NCBI GenBank assembly: GCA_036270875.1
Contig: DATBBR010000077.1
Coordinates: 1-38,611 of the forward strand
Reading direction: 5' to 3'
Length of the DNA stretch: 38,611 nucleotides
From: Acidimicrobiales bacterium
GTDB taxonomy: Bacteria; Actinomycetota; Acidimicrobiia; Acidimicrobiales; AC-9
Shown here: piece after piece, positions 1-7,254 of the stretch
Numbering within the stretch: the stretch's first letter is position 1
Layout: each line of letters starts with the position of its first letter
Notes under the pieces: model-generated
What the model was told of the DNA's origin: nothing
The model's database searches: none
What the model saw: only the letters and a program-made list of their open reading frames with translations
Made by a program: the position numbers and the translations under genes

Positions 1-900
1 GTTCCTTGCCCAGTAGAAGGTCGACCGGGGCATCTCGCCTACCGCATCCCGCCACTCACTGGTCGTGCAACCTGTCTCACTGAAGCAGTCCAACAGAGTC
101 CCAAGCACCCTGGACCGGCTGTCGTTGGACTCGTCGTTGGACTGGCCCGTTGGACTGCTGGGACTGGCCAGAATGAGACTCTCGCCAACTGGCTGGCGCA
201 CGAGCGCGATCCGGTCGAACTCCAGGGCGTCCTTCTGCTTGTCGCAGGCGACCGTGACCCGCCACCCGTCGGCGCGCACCACGATCGACGTGGACACGGC
301 GCCTTCGAGCGCGGAGTGACCCCGCGGCTTCGAGCCGTCCTTTGGAGTGTGGTGGACGAACATCACGCAGGCCCCGGTGGCTCGACGGAAGCGGTCGGCG
401 GCGTCGACCACCAGTCCCATGTCCCTCGGTCCGTTCTCGTCCCCGCCAGGCATGCACCGGGCCAGGGTGTCGAAGACGATGAGGGCCGGGCGCCTGTCCC
501 TGGCAAGCAGCTCCAGGGCGTCGACCTGGGGCGGATCGAGAAGGTTGACCGGCTCGGGCAGCCAGCGCATGTCGAAGTCGTCGAGCCCGTAGACCCGATT
601 CGCCTCCGACCATGCGGCTTGCCTACGGCCAAACCCGGGAGCGGCCTCACCGATGACGTACAGGACGGGTCCGGTGGCAACAGAGCGACCGTGCCACGAG
701 GAGCTGGTGGCGACGGACAACGCCCAGTCGATGGCGAGGAACGTCTTGCACGATCCGGGCCGGCCGTAGACCACGGCGAGCGAGTCGAGCATGAGCAAGC
801 CGTCGATGAGGGGCTCGGGTGCTGGCAGCTCGGCGAGAGCCTGTGGGGTGAGCAGTCGGCCGGATAGGCGTACGAAGTGACGATCGGCCGCCTCGGTCAG
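1..900 (-). CDS. RepA-like AAA ATPase/helicase of an integrated element (partial, 5' end unresolved)
   Basis: The minus-strand frame that is open from 1074 down to the window edge encodes a RecA-fold ATPase of the AAA_25/RepA type. Visible in order are a lead-in ending PEPLIDGLL, Walker A GRPGSCKT (near 740-770), a Walker B-like ALIVFDTLAR, then CVMFVHHTPKDG and GHSALEGA, the usual RepA/DnaB-like pattern for plasmid replication helicases and for primase-helicases of integrative elements. The protein continues beyond position 1. The frame has no ATG, GTG or TTG between a TGA inside the tRNA gene (1077-1075) and a TTG at 798, although homology-like sequence already starts near 900. The gene is therefore probably truncated at its 5' end or uses an unusual start; an ATG at 792 would give a shortened form beginning just before Walker A. 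Its position at the 3' end of tRNA-Pro suggests an integrated plasmid or ICE. Family assignment is fairly sure; intactness is not. Confidence 0.7.
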   Translation of the reverse strand, partial: MTEAADRHFVRLSGRLLTPQALAELPAPEPLIDGLLMLDSLAVVYGRPGSCKTFLAIDWALSVATSSSWHGRSVATGPVLYVIGEAAPGFGRRQAAWSEANRVYGLDDFDMRWLPEPVNLLDPPQVDALELLARDRRPALIVFDTLARCMPGGDENGPRDMGLVVDAADRFRRATGACVMFVHHTPKDGSKPRGHSALEGAVSTSIVVRADGWRVTVACDKQKDALEFDRIALVRQPVGESLILASPSSPTGQSNDESNDSRSRVLGTLLDCFSETGCTTSEWRDAVGEMPRSTFYWARN

Positions 901-942
901 GGCGCTGTTTCCTGGGGTCGCTTTGCGTCTCGGGGCTGTCCG

Positions 943-986
943 TAGGCAGACCCCTGATCTGTAAGGCAGGCCTATAGGCAGACCCC
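943..986. repeat. 12-bp direct repeats beside tRNA-Pro
   Basis: TAGGCAGACCCC occurs at 943-954 and again at 975-986, a 32-bp period (about three helical turns). A degenerate copy (TAAGGCAGGCC) lies between them at 962-972. A second pair, GTCTGTG, follows at 995-1001 and 1004-1010. They sit between the tRNA 3' end and the RepA-like gene, where iterons or arm-type integrase/excisionase sites would be expected. The function is inference. Confidence 0.5.
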
Positions 987-1029
987 CGGTTTTTGTCTGT
1001 GCCGTCTGTGGCGGAAACCGCCTCTGACC

Positions 1030-1107
1030 TGGTCGGGCTGCCGAGATTTGAACTCGGGACCTCTTGACCCCCAGTCAAGCGCGCTAACCAAGCTGCGCCA
1101 CAGCCCG
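1030..1107 (-). tRNA. tRNA-Pro (anticodon GGG)
   Basis: The minus strand folds into a full cloverleaf. The acceptor stem is CGGGCTG/CAGCCCG, the D-arm GCGC/GCGC contains GGTTA, the anticodon stem is CTTGA/TCAAG with loop CTGGGGG (anticodon GGG, reading CCC), and the T-arm CCGAG/CTCGG has loop TTCAAAT. The discriminator is A and the CCA end is encoded (1030-1032). It is 78 nt with CCA. Its 3' end faces the RepA-like gene, the usual target geometry for tyrosine-integrase elements. Confidence 0.96.
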
Positions 1108-1189
1108 TGTTGGGACATCGTAGTTGACGCCGCCGTGCGAGGCCGACGGGGCGCCACGACTGGTCCCCTGGGCCGCGGGGGGCCCTTGT

Positions 1190-1195
1190 TAGGGT
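1190..1195 (+). promoter_or_regulatory. -10 box for the glutamine synthetase-like gene
   Basis: TAGGGT fits TANNNT and lies 8 bases before the GTG at 1204, so transcription would start at or next to the start codon. The same GTTAGGGT is found in front of the PP2C gene at 7197-7202. Confidence 0.45.
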
Positions 1196-1203
1196 GAGGC
1201 GTC

Positions 1204-2586
1204 GTGGCCACCGAACGCAGTTGGGGGCCGACCCCTGGGACAGTCGATGGGGTCGTCCACGCCTGCCGGCAGGCCGGGGTGCGGCTGATCCGCTTTCTCT
1301 ACTGCGACAACGGCGGGGTGGTGCGGGGGAAGGCCGTCCACGTCGACCAGCTCGCCTACCGGATGCGAGTCGGGGTGGGCCTGACCACCGCCATGCAGGC
1401 GATGAGCTCCTTCGACGAGCTCCAACCGGTCGAGGGCATGGGGCCGGTCGGCGAGATCCGCCTCGTTCCCGATCCGGGGTCGTTCGCAGTGCTGCCCTAC
1501 GCTCCGCACGCCGCAGCCATGCTGACCGACCACGTCGCGCTGAACGGACAACCGCACGAGGCCGGCCCGCGCCCATTCCTTGCCAGGATGGCGAACGTTG
1601 TGGCCGAGCGCGGCATGGCACTTTCCTGCGGCGTGGAGAATGAGTTCAGCTTGGCCCGCCAGGAGGGCAGCTCGTTCGTTCCCATCGATCACAGCCTGTG
1701 CTTCTCGACCATCGGGATGGCCGCCGCCGCCGAGGTGATTGACGCCATGGTGGAAGCGCTCGAGCGTCAGGACATCGCCGTCGAGCAGTACTACCCCGAG
1801 CTGGGCCACGGACAGCACGAGCTGTCGGTCGCCCCTCGCCCGGCGATCCGGGCCGCAGATGTCCAGGTCCTGGTCCGGGAGACGATCCGCGGCGTCGCCG
1901 CGGGCCACGGCCTGGCGGCGTCGCTCGCTCCGAAGCCTTGGCCCGACCAGGCGGGCAACGGCGCCCACGTGCATCTCAGCCTCTGGGACGCCGGCTTCGA
2001 ACGCAACCTCTTCCACGACCAGACCGGACGCTTTGGCCTCTCGCAGCTCGGGGAGCGCTTCGTCGCCGGTGTGCTCGCCCATCTTCCCGGCCTGCTCGGC
2101 CTCACCGCTCCGACATTCAACTCGTTCCAACGGCTGACGCCGGAGAGCTGGAGCTCCGCGTACGTGTGCTGGGGACAGGACAACCGGGAGGCTGCGGTGC
2201 GCGTTCCTTCGACCTTCTGGGGAAACGAGATGGCGTCGGCGAACCTCGAGTACAAACCGATCGACGCATCCTGCAACCCTTATCTCGCCTTCGGAGGACT
2301 CATCGCCGCCGGCACGGACGGCATCGAACGCGGCCTCGATCCTCCTGCGCCGCTCACGGTCGATCCTCACCGCCTCTCGCCCGAGGAGCGCGACACGATC
2401 GGGGTGGCACCGTATCCCGCCACGGTCGGTCACGCGCTGGATGCCCTCGAGCAGGACGAGGTCCTCACGGATGCCCTGGGCGCGACACTGACGAGCGCCT
2501 ATCTCGCCGTCCGCCGCTCGGAGTGGGAGGCGGACTCCGGCACCGACGACGCCCGCGAGCGTGCACGCCACTTCGTCAAGTACTGA
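1204..2586 (+). CDS. Glutamine synthetase family protein (gamma-glutamyl-amine ligase-like)
   Basis: A 460-residue ATP-dependent glutamate-amine ligase of the GlnA fold. The N-terminal beta-grasp part is visible in FLYCDNGGVVRGKAV (about residues 31-45). The catalytic domain shows the metal-site Glu in VENEFS (about 146), the GAHVHLS loop (about 255), DNREAAVRVP (about 328) and EYKPIDASCNPYLAFG (about 350). The last motif corresponds to the R-E-R/NPYLA signature, with Lys in place of the usual Arg. Length is typical of the family, and the C-terminal adenylylation-loop region of housekeeping GlnA is not obvious. Such GS-like proteins often make gamma-glutamyl derivatives of polyamines or other amines. 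With no polyamine genes nearby the substrate cannot be named. The GTG start follows a -10-like box closely. It is the first chromosomal gene after the tRNA. Confidence 0.85.
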   Translation: MATERSWGPTPGTVDGVVHACRQAGVRLIRFLYCDNGGVVRGKAVHVDQLAYRMRVGVGLTTAMQAMSSFDELQPVEGMGPVGEIRLVPDPGSFAVLPYAPHAAAMLTDHVALNGQPHEAGPRPFLARMANVVAERGMALSCGVENEFSLARQEGSSFVPIDHSLCFSTIGMAAAAEVIDAMVEALERQDIAVEQYYPELGHGQHELSVAPRPAIRAADVQVLVRETIRGVAAGHGLAASLAPKPWPDQAGNGAHVHLSLWDAGFERNLFHDQTGRFGLSQLGERFVAGVLAHLPGLLGLTAPTFNSFQRLTPESWSSAYVCWGQDNREAAVRVPSTFWGNEMASANLEYKPIDASCNPYLAFGGLIAAGTDGIERGLDPPAPLTVDPHRLSPEERDTIGVAPYPATVGHALDALEQDEVLTDALGATLTSAYLAVRRSEWEADSGTDDARERARHFVKY

Positions 2587-2625
2587 GAGAGCGCAGGCCG
2601 AGCCGACTGTGCTGGGATCGGCGGC

Positions 2626-2896
2626 ATGACGAACGGTCATGCCATAGGTCGCCAGGCGGCGACCGAACCTCGATTGGGTCTTCTCGGCGACCTCGTCGAC
2701 GAGCTTCGCTGGATAGCCACCAGCCGTAAGGGATGGCTCGTCGGTCTTCGGCCCCTACCAGCCGCACTTCCTCGCCTACTCGGTCGTCTACCTCGCCATG
2801 GCTCTCGCCTACTGGGCGCTAGGGCTGGGGGTGTCCGCCGTCTACGGCCGCCGTCGTTCCGCGAAGCTCATCACGGATCTCGGTCGCATGCGCTGA
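2626..2896 (+). pseudogene. Frameshifted remnant of a small membrane protein
   Basis: Frame 1 from the ATG at 2626 reads LLGDLVDELRWIATSRKGW and then turns into implausible Arg/Pro-rich sequence. At about 2735-2747 the credible sequence moves to frame 2, which reads FGPYQPHFLAYSVVYLAMAL followed by a membrane-like segment and a positively charged tail (YGRRRSAK), ending at the TGA at 2894-2896. The first half resembles DUF5989-type short proteins (charged helix before a membrane segment); I do not recognise the second half securely. A one-base shift joining two plausible halves suggests a decayed gene, or a sequencing error. Confidence 0.45.
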
Positions 2897-2976
2897 GGGC
2901 GCTCAGTTGTGGCACGAGGCGGTGCACTGAAAGACTTTGGAGCCCAGAGGACGTGCTCGAGCAATGGAGGGGTGGC

Positions 2977-3441
2977 GTGGGCCGATGGACGCGTGACGAG
3001 CTGGAGGAGGCCTTCGCCGACTACCAGAGCACTGCCCTGCGAGCCGGCGCGACCGGGGACTGGAACGCCTGGGCGGAGCGGTTCACCGAGGACGCCACCT
3101 ACGTCGAGCACGCGTTCGGGCGGTTCGGGGGTCGTGAGGCGATCCGCCGGTGGATCACCAAGACCATGAGCACGTTCCCGGGCAACGCCATGCCGCACTT
3201 CCCGATCGACTGGTACGTCATCGACCAGGAGCGCGGATGGGTGGTGTGCCAGATCTGGAACCGGATGGCCGACCCGGGCGACGGCAGCGTCCACCAGGCC
3301 GCCAACTTCACCCTCCTCAAGTACGCGGGGAACGGTCTCTGGTCCTACGAGGAGGACGTCTACAACCCCGCGCACTTCGCCGAGATGATCACCGGCTGGC
3401 AGGCCCGCAAGTCCGAGCTCGAAGGAGCGGCACCCGACTGA
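2977..3441 (+). CDS. SnoaL/NTF2-like domain protein
   Basis: A 154-residue protein of the nuclear transport factor 2-like alpha+beta fold, which covers polyketide cyclases, dehydratases and ketosteroid isomerase-like enzymes. Visible features are the N-terminal helix with WAERFTEDATYVEHAFG (about residues 30-46), the GREAIRRWI turn, and the strand-rich end (GWVVCQIWNRM, ANFTLLKYAG). The reading frame is open further upstream, but that part is unlike coding sequence. The GTG at 2977 is preferred because GGAGGGG at 2966-2972 is a good ribosome binding site and the fold starts right after it. It follows a decayed gene and converges on the HMG-CoA lyase-like gene. The substrate is unknown. Confidence 0.75.
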   Translation: MGRWTRDELEEAFADYQSTALRAGATGDWNAWAERFTEDATYVEHAFGRFGGREAIRRWITKTMSTFPGNAMPHFPIDWYVIDQERGWVVCQIWNRMADPGDGSVHQAANFTLLKYAGNGLWSYEEDVYNPAHFAEMITGWQARKSELEGAAPD

Positions 3442-3485
3442 CGGGTCGCACGCTCGAGCCCGTCGGGAGCCTCGGGGAACTGACG

Positions 3486-3538
3486 CTGTTCCACCTTACG
3501 TCGAAAGCCACAACCGCTGTCGACGTAAGGTGGAACAG
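3486..3538. repeat. 19-bp perfect inverted repeat (long hairpin), member of a dispersed motif
   Basis: The left arm CTGTTCCACCTTACGTCGA (3486-3504) is mirrored exactly at 3520-3538. After one mismatch (3505/3519) three further pairs form (3506-3508 with 3516-3518), leaving a 7-base loop. The hairpin lies between two converging genes (ends at 3441 and 3608) and could stop transcription from both sides, but it has no T-tract. A 17/19 match to the left arm recurs at 23398-23416. Confidence 0.85.
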
Positions 3539-3607
3539 GGCATCGCGCCAACCTCCGTGACAACCGGCCCGCTCCCGGCACTGGCGGTAGCCGTGATCCG
3601 CTCGTGT

Positions 3608-4510
3608 CTAGCGAGCGTCGATCAGCCGGCTTCGCGGGCCGGCGGCGGCGACCCGGCTGGGAACGTCGTGGCCCACGGTCCGCGCCGCCAGGGCGCTGGC
3701 CTCGAGCAATCGCCCCAGGTTCACTCCGGTCGTCACGCCCAAATCGTCCAGCAGATGCACCAGATCCTCCGTCGCCAGGTTGCCCGCCGATCCGGCGGCG
3801 AAGGGCGAGCCGCCCAGACCTCCCACCGAGGTGTCGAAGCGCGCAACCCCTCGCTCCAACGCTGCATAGGCGTTGACCAGCGCCGTACCCCTCGTCTCGT
3901 GCAGGTGTAACCCCACGTCGACGCCCACCTCGTCGAGCAGCTCATCGATGCGGCGCGGCGTCGCCATCCCTGTCGTGTCGGCGTAGGTCAGCGAGGTGGC
4001 GCCGGCGCCGAGCACCTGATCCCCGAGTCCGCCGACGGCTTCGGGCGAGATATCGCCCTCGTAGGGCGAGCCGAACGCACACGAGACCACGACATCGACC
4101 GGTACACCGCCGACCGCAGCGGCGATGCTCGTGACCTGGGCGACGGACTCGTCGATCGACATGCGAACATTTCGCCGGTTGTACTCCGGCGAGGCGGAGA
4201 CGGTCACCGAGAGGGCATCCGCGCCGGCCTCCAGGGCGAGCTGCGCCCCCCGCAGGTTGGGGACCAGCGCCCCATAGCGCACGTCCGGCCGCCGGGAGAT
4301 CGTGGCCATCACCTCTGCCGCCCCGGCCATGGCCGGCACCGCGGAGGGCGAGACGAAGGCGGCCGCCTCGACCTCCTGCACACCTGCCGCCACGAGCGCT
4401 TCCACCAGCGCAACTCGAGCCTCGACGCTCACGGGAGCCTCCACCTGGAGCCCGTCTCGGGGCCCCACGTCGCGGATCCGCACGACCGCCGGCCGCCCTT
4501 GAGCGCTCAT
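3608..4510 (-). CDS. HMG-CoA lyase-like protein (active-site Cys replaced by Ser)
   Basis: A 300-residue TIM-barrel protein of the HMGL-like family (HMG-CoA lyase, isopropylmalate/homocitrate synthase superfamily). RDVGPRDGLQ (residues 13-22) carries the conserved Arg-Asp pair, HLHETRG gives the two metal-binding His, and GNLATEDL gives the metal-binding Asn. In HMG-CoA lyases the loop GLGGCPYA contains the catalytic Cys; here it reads GLGGSPFA (codon TCG), and the usual HDT is HET. Family membership is sure, but cleavage of HMG-CoA is doubtful. The start overlaps the stop of the carboxyltransferase gene (ATGA), so the two are co-translated, which suits a step in leucine/branched acyl-CoA breakdown. 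It ends with TAG near a long hairpin. Confidence 0.85.
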   Translation of the reverse strand: MSAQGRPAVVRIRDVGPRDGLQVEAPVSVEARVALVEALVAAGVQEVEAAAFVSPSAVPAMAGAAEVMATISRRPDVRYGALVPNLRGAQLALEAGADALSVTVSASPEYNRRNVRMSIDESVAQVTSIAAAVGGVPVDVVVSCAFGSPYEGDISPEAVGGLGDQVLGAGATSLTYADTTGMATPRRIDELLDEVGVDVGLHLHETRGTALVNAYAALERGVARFDTSVGGLGGSPFAAGSAGNLATEDLVHLLDDLGVTTGVNLGRLLEASALAARTVGHDVPSRVAAAGPRSRLIDAR

Positions 4511-6099
4511 ACCGGCGGCACGCCGTGACGTCGCTCCGTGAAGTCCCTTCGCTTGGACCGGGCCGAGGCCAGCCGGGCGACCAGCTCGTCACGCAGCTGC
4601 TCGGGCTCGACGACGGCGTCGATCACGAGGTCGGACGCCAACCGCAGCAGGTCGACGTCCGCCTCGAACTCTGCCCGGCGCTCGGCCACGAAGTCGGCCC
4701 GCTCGACGGGGTCCTCGATCCCTGCGATCCGGTTGGCGTAGACGGCGTTCACGGCAGCTTCAGGACCCATGATGGCGATCTGGGCCGATGGCAGGGCGAT
4801 GCAGCTGTCCGGCTCGAACGCGGGTCCCGCCATTGCGTAGAGTCCGGCGCCGTAGGCCTTCCGCACGATGACCGAGAGCTTGGGGACCGTCGCCTCGGAC
4901 ACTGCGGTGATCATCTTGGCGCCGTGGCGGATGATGCCCGCGCGCTCGACGGCGCTGCCGACCATGAACCCGGGCACGTCAGCCAGGAAGATCAGGGGGA
5001 TGTTGAAGGCGTCCGCACACCAGATGAAGCGCGCGGCCTTGTCGGCCGAGTCGACGAAGAGCACGCCGCCCTTGCGCAGCGGGTTGTTGGCCACGATGCC
5101 GACCGCCTCGCCGTCCAGTCGAGCCCACCCGACCACGAGCTCGCTGGCGAAATCGGGCTTGATCTCGAAGAACGATCCCTCGTCCACTAACGCGTCGATG
5201 ACATCGTGCATGTCGTAACCAGCTCGCTGCGAGGCCGGGATGGTCCCCGCCGTCATGGATCTGGCCGATGTGACAGCGCCGACTGGCGGGGGATCCTCCC
5301 GCCACGACCGGGGCATGTACGAGAAGTACGCCCTTGCTGCCGCGATGGCGCCTGCGTCGTCGGCGGCCAACCCGTCGGCCGATCCCGAGATAGTGGCGTG
5401 CATACGGGCGCCACCCATGTCCTCCAACGTCGTGCGCTCGCCGATCACCATCTCGGCCATGCGAGGAGAGCCGAGGTACATCGAGGCATTCCCCTCGACC
5501 ATGAACACGACATCGCAGAACGCCGGGATGTACGCACCACCGGCCGCCGATGGCCCGAACAGGCAGCAGATCTGGGGAACCCGACCGGAGAGGCGGACCT
5601 GGTTGTAGAAGATCCTGCCCGCACCTCGCCGCCCGGGGAACAGCTCGACCTGGTCGGTGATGCGGCCTCCGGCCGAGTCGACCAACCAGAACACCGGCAG
5701 CTCGTGGCTCATCGCGTACTCGGTGAGCCGGAGGATCTTCTCGACCGTGCGGGCGCCCCATGAGCCCGCCTTCACCGTGGTGTCGTTGGCCATCACGCAG
5801 ACCAGCCGGCCCGCGACGGTCCCTCGTCCGGTCACCACGCCATCGGCTGGTAGGTCACCGGCCAGTGCATTGGCCAGAAGTGCGTCCTCCACCAGCGACC
5901 CTTCGTCCAGCAACAGCGCCAGGCGGTCGCGCACGAACAGCTTGCGCTGGCTGGCGAGCTTCTCCGCGCCCGTCGCCCGGTTGCCGTCGATGGCCCGACG
6001 GGTGATGGCGCCGATGTCGAGAGCAGCACCGTCGCCGTCGGACGAGGCACCACTGCCGGCGGCCGCCTTGGCCCGCTCGGTCGCGTCGCGTCCCGTCAC
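4507..6099 (-). CDS. Acyl-CoA carboxylase beta (carboxyltransferase) subunit
   Basis: A 530-residue biotin-dependent carboxyltransferase with both crotonase-like halves. The N-half shows LVDSAGGRITDQ and FGPSAAGGAYIPAFCD (acyl-CoA site); the C-half shows GIVANNPLRKGG, ADVPGFMVG and RKAYGAGLYAMAGPAF. It transfers carboxyl from carboxybiotin to an acyl-CoA. The sequence suits the propionyl/methylcrotonyl group, and linkage to an HMG-CoA lyase-like gene favours a methylcrotonyl-type or related branched substrate (inference). No biotin carboxylase or biotin carrier gene is in the window, so the alpha subunit must be elsewhere. The GTG at 6099 was chosen because it overlaps the phosphatase stop (GTGA); open frame continues further upstream but only as the shadow of that gene. 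Confidence 0.92.
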   Translation of the reverse strand: MTGRDATERAKAAAGSGASSDGDGAALDIGAITRRAIDGNRATGAEKLASQRKLFVRDRLALLLDEGSLVEDALLANALAGDLPADGVVTGRGTVAGRLVCVMANDTTVKAGSWGARTVEKILRLTEYAMSHELPVFWLVDSAGGRITDQVELFPGRRGAGRIFYNQVRLSGRVPQICCLFGPSAAGGAYIPAFCDVVFMVEGNASMYLGSPRMAEMVIGERTTLEDMGGARMHATISGSADGLAADDAGAIAAARAYFSYMPRSWREDPPPVGAVTSARSMTAGTIPASQRAGYDMHDVIDALVDEGSFFEIKPDFASELVVGWARLDGEAVGIVANNPLRKGGVLFVDSADKAARFIWCADAFNIPLIFLADVPGFMVGSAVERAGIIRHGAKMITAVSEATVPKLSVIVRKAYGAGLYAMAGPAFEPDSCIALPSAQIAIMGPEAAVNAVYANRIAGIEDPVERADFVAERRAEFEADVDLLRLASDLVIDAVVEPEQLRDELVARLASARSKRRDFTERRHGVPPV

Positions 6100-7190
6100 G
6101 TCCGGCGGATGGCGAGGATGGCCACGTCGTCGGTAAGCGGCTCGGAGGCGAAGTCCCGAGCCGCCTCGAGGAGGGTCTTGCAGAGCGTGGTGAGGTCCTG
6201 GCCGGGATCGCGGCGCAGGATGCCGGCCACCCTGTCCTCGCCGAACAACTGCTCCCCCGAGCGGGCCTCGGCCAGCCCGTCGGTGTACAGCAGCAGGACG
6301 TCGCCGGTATCGAGCGGGAGCTCCCTGCTCGTATAGCTTCCTTTGGGGTCGAGGGTCAGGAGTGGACCGGTCGACCGCATCGGCCGCACCTCGCCGCCGT
6401 GCCAGATCCATGCGGCCGGGTGCCCCGCCGAGGCGAACCGCAACGTGCCGGCCATCTGGTCGAACACTACCGCGCAGAGTGAGACCAGCTCTTCGGGCCG
6501 ACCCTGGGCGGAAAGCACCACGTTGAGCTCCTCGACGGCCTGACCCGGATCGCGGTACTGACGGAGGAACACCCGGAGCAGGTACTTGACCTGGAACGCC
6601 GTGATGGAGGCCTCGATGCCGTGTCCCCCCACGTCGCCGATCACCGCCGCCAGGCGTGTCAGCGCGGTCGGGGCGATGTCGTAGAAGTCGCCGGCCATGG
6701 CCCCTGCGCCCGGCTGGTACACGTGGCCCACATCGAACCCGTCGATGTCCGGCAGGCTGGCCGGGGCCAGGCGCTCGGACCACCGCATGGGCGCCAGCTC
6801 CTCTTGGGCCAGCACCTCCGCCGCCCGCCGCTCCAAGAGCGACCGTTCCTCGGCCAGCCGGGCCGCCGAGAGGAACCGCGGCCCGTAGCGCAGTGAGATG
6901 GCGATCGGCACGAGGACAAGCAGGAACGGAAGCTGGAGCCAGGCATGCGGCAGGAAAGCCGTGATGAAGGCGCTGAGCCCCAGGAGCGAGTACAGGATCG
7001 TGGTGTGGAGGTCCTTGTCGAAGGCCGAGCGGGCCAGCATCAGGGCCTCGTCGGGGCTGTCGTGGTCGACCACGTCCCGCTCGATGCGCCGGCAGGCGCG
7101 CAGAAGCCGGCGGCTGGAACGGGCCCACACGTAGGCCGCCACCCCGCAGGCCACGGCCACGCCGATCAGGACCGGCTGCTGGACGATCAC
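6096..7190 (-). CDS. Membrane-anchored PP2C/SpoIIE-type serine phosphatase
   Basis: A 364-residue protein. Residues 5-23 form one membrane segment and about 64-100 hold two more, followed by a coiled linker rich in Glu/Arg (RLAEERSLLERRAAEVL). From about 130 the SpoIIE/RsbU phosphatase domain follows: GAMAGDFYD and GDVGGHGIEA supply metal-binding Asp residues, then FASAGHP, LLLYTDGLAEAR and LTDDVAILAIRR. Such enzymes dephosphorylate anti-sigma antagonists in partner-switching or other signalling proteins. No anti-sigma gene is nearby. It is the first gene of an operon with a carboxyltransferase and an HMG-CoA lyase-like gene, an unusual pairing. The start is GTG six bases after a TAGGGT -10 box. 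Confidence 0.88.
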   Translation of the reverse strand: MIVQQPVLIGVAVACGVAAYVWARSSRRLLRACRRIERDVVDHDSPDEALMLARSAFDKDLHTTILYSLLGLSAFITAFLPHAWLQLPFLLVLVPIAISLRYGPRFLSAARLAEERSLLERRAAEVLAQEELAPMRWSERLAPASLPDIDGFDVGHVYQPGAGAMAGDFYDIAPTALTRLAAVIGDVGGHGIEASITAFQVKYLLRVFLRQYRDPGQAVEELNVVLSAQGRPEELVSLCAVVFDQMAGTLRFASAGHPAAWIWHGGEVRPMRSTGPLLTLDPKGSYTSRELPLDTGDVLLLYTDGLAEARSGEQLFGEDRVAGILRRDPGQDLTTLCKTLLEAARDFASEPLTDDVAILAIRRT

Positions 7191-7196
7191 GGCGAG

Positions 7197-7202
7197 ACCC
7201 TA
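7197..7202 (-). promoter_or_regulatory. -10 box for the PP2C operon
   Basis: On the minus strand GTTAGGGT precedes the GTG at 7190 with a 6-base gap (CTCGCC), leaving no room for a Shine-Dalgarno site. A leaderless mRNA is inferred. Confidence 0.5.
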
Positions 7203-7254
7203 ACCCCGCTGGGGGGCGGCAACGCGGGGTGGCGCCGGACGCCCCCCCGGTCGC

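Noticed and set aside
4507-7128. An 873-residue fusion of phosphatase-region sequence with the carboxyltransferase
   Set aside because: The first 343 codons are the out-of-frame shadow of the PP2C gene (Arg/Pro/Gly-rich); the carboxyltransferase starts at the GTG at 6099, which overlaps the PP2C stop.
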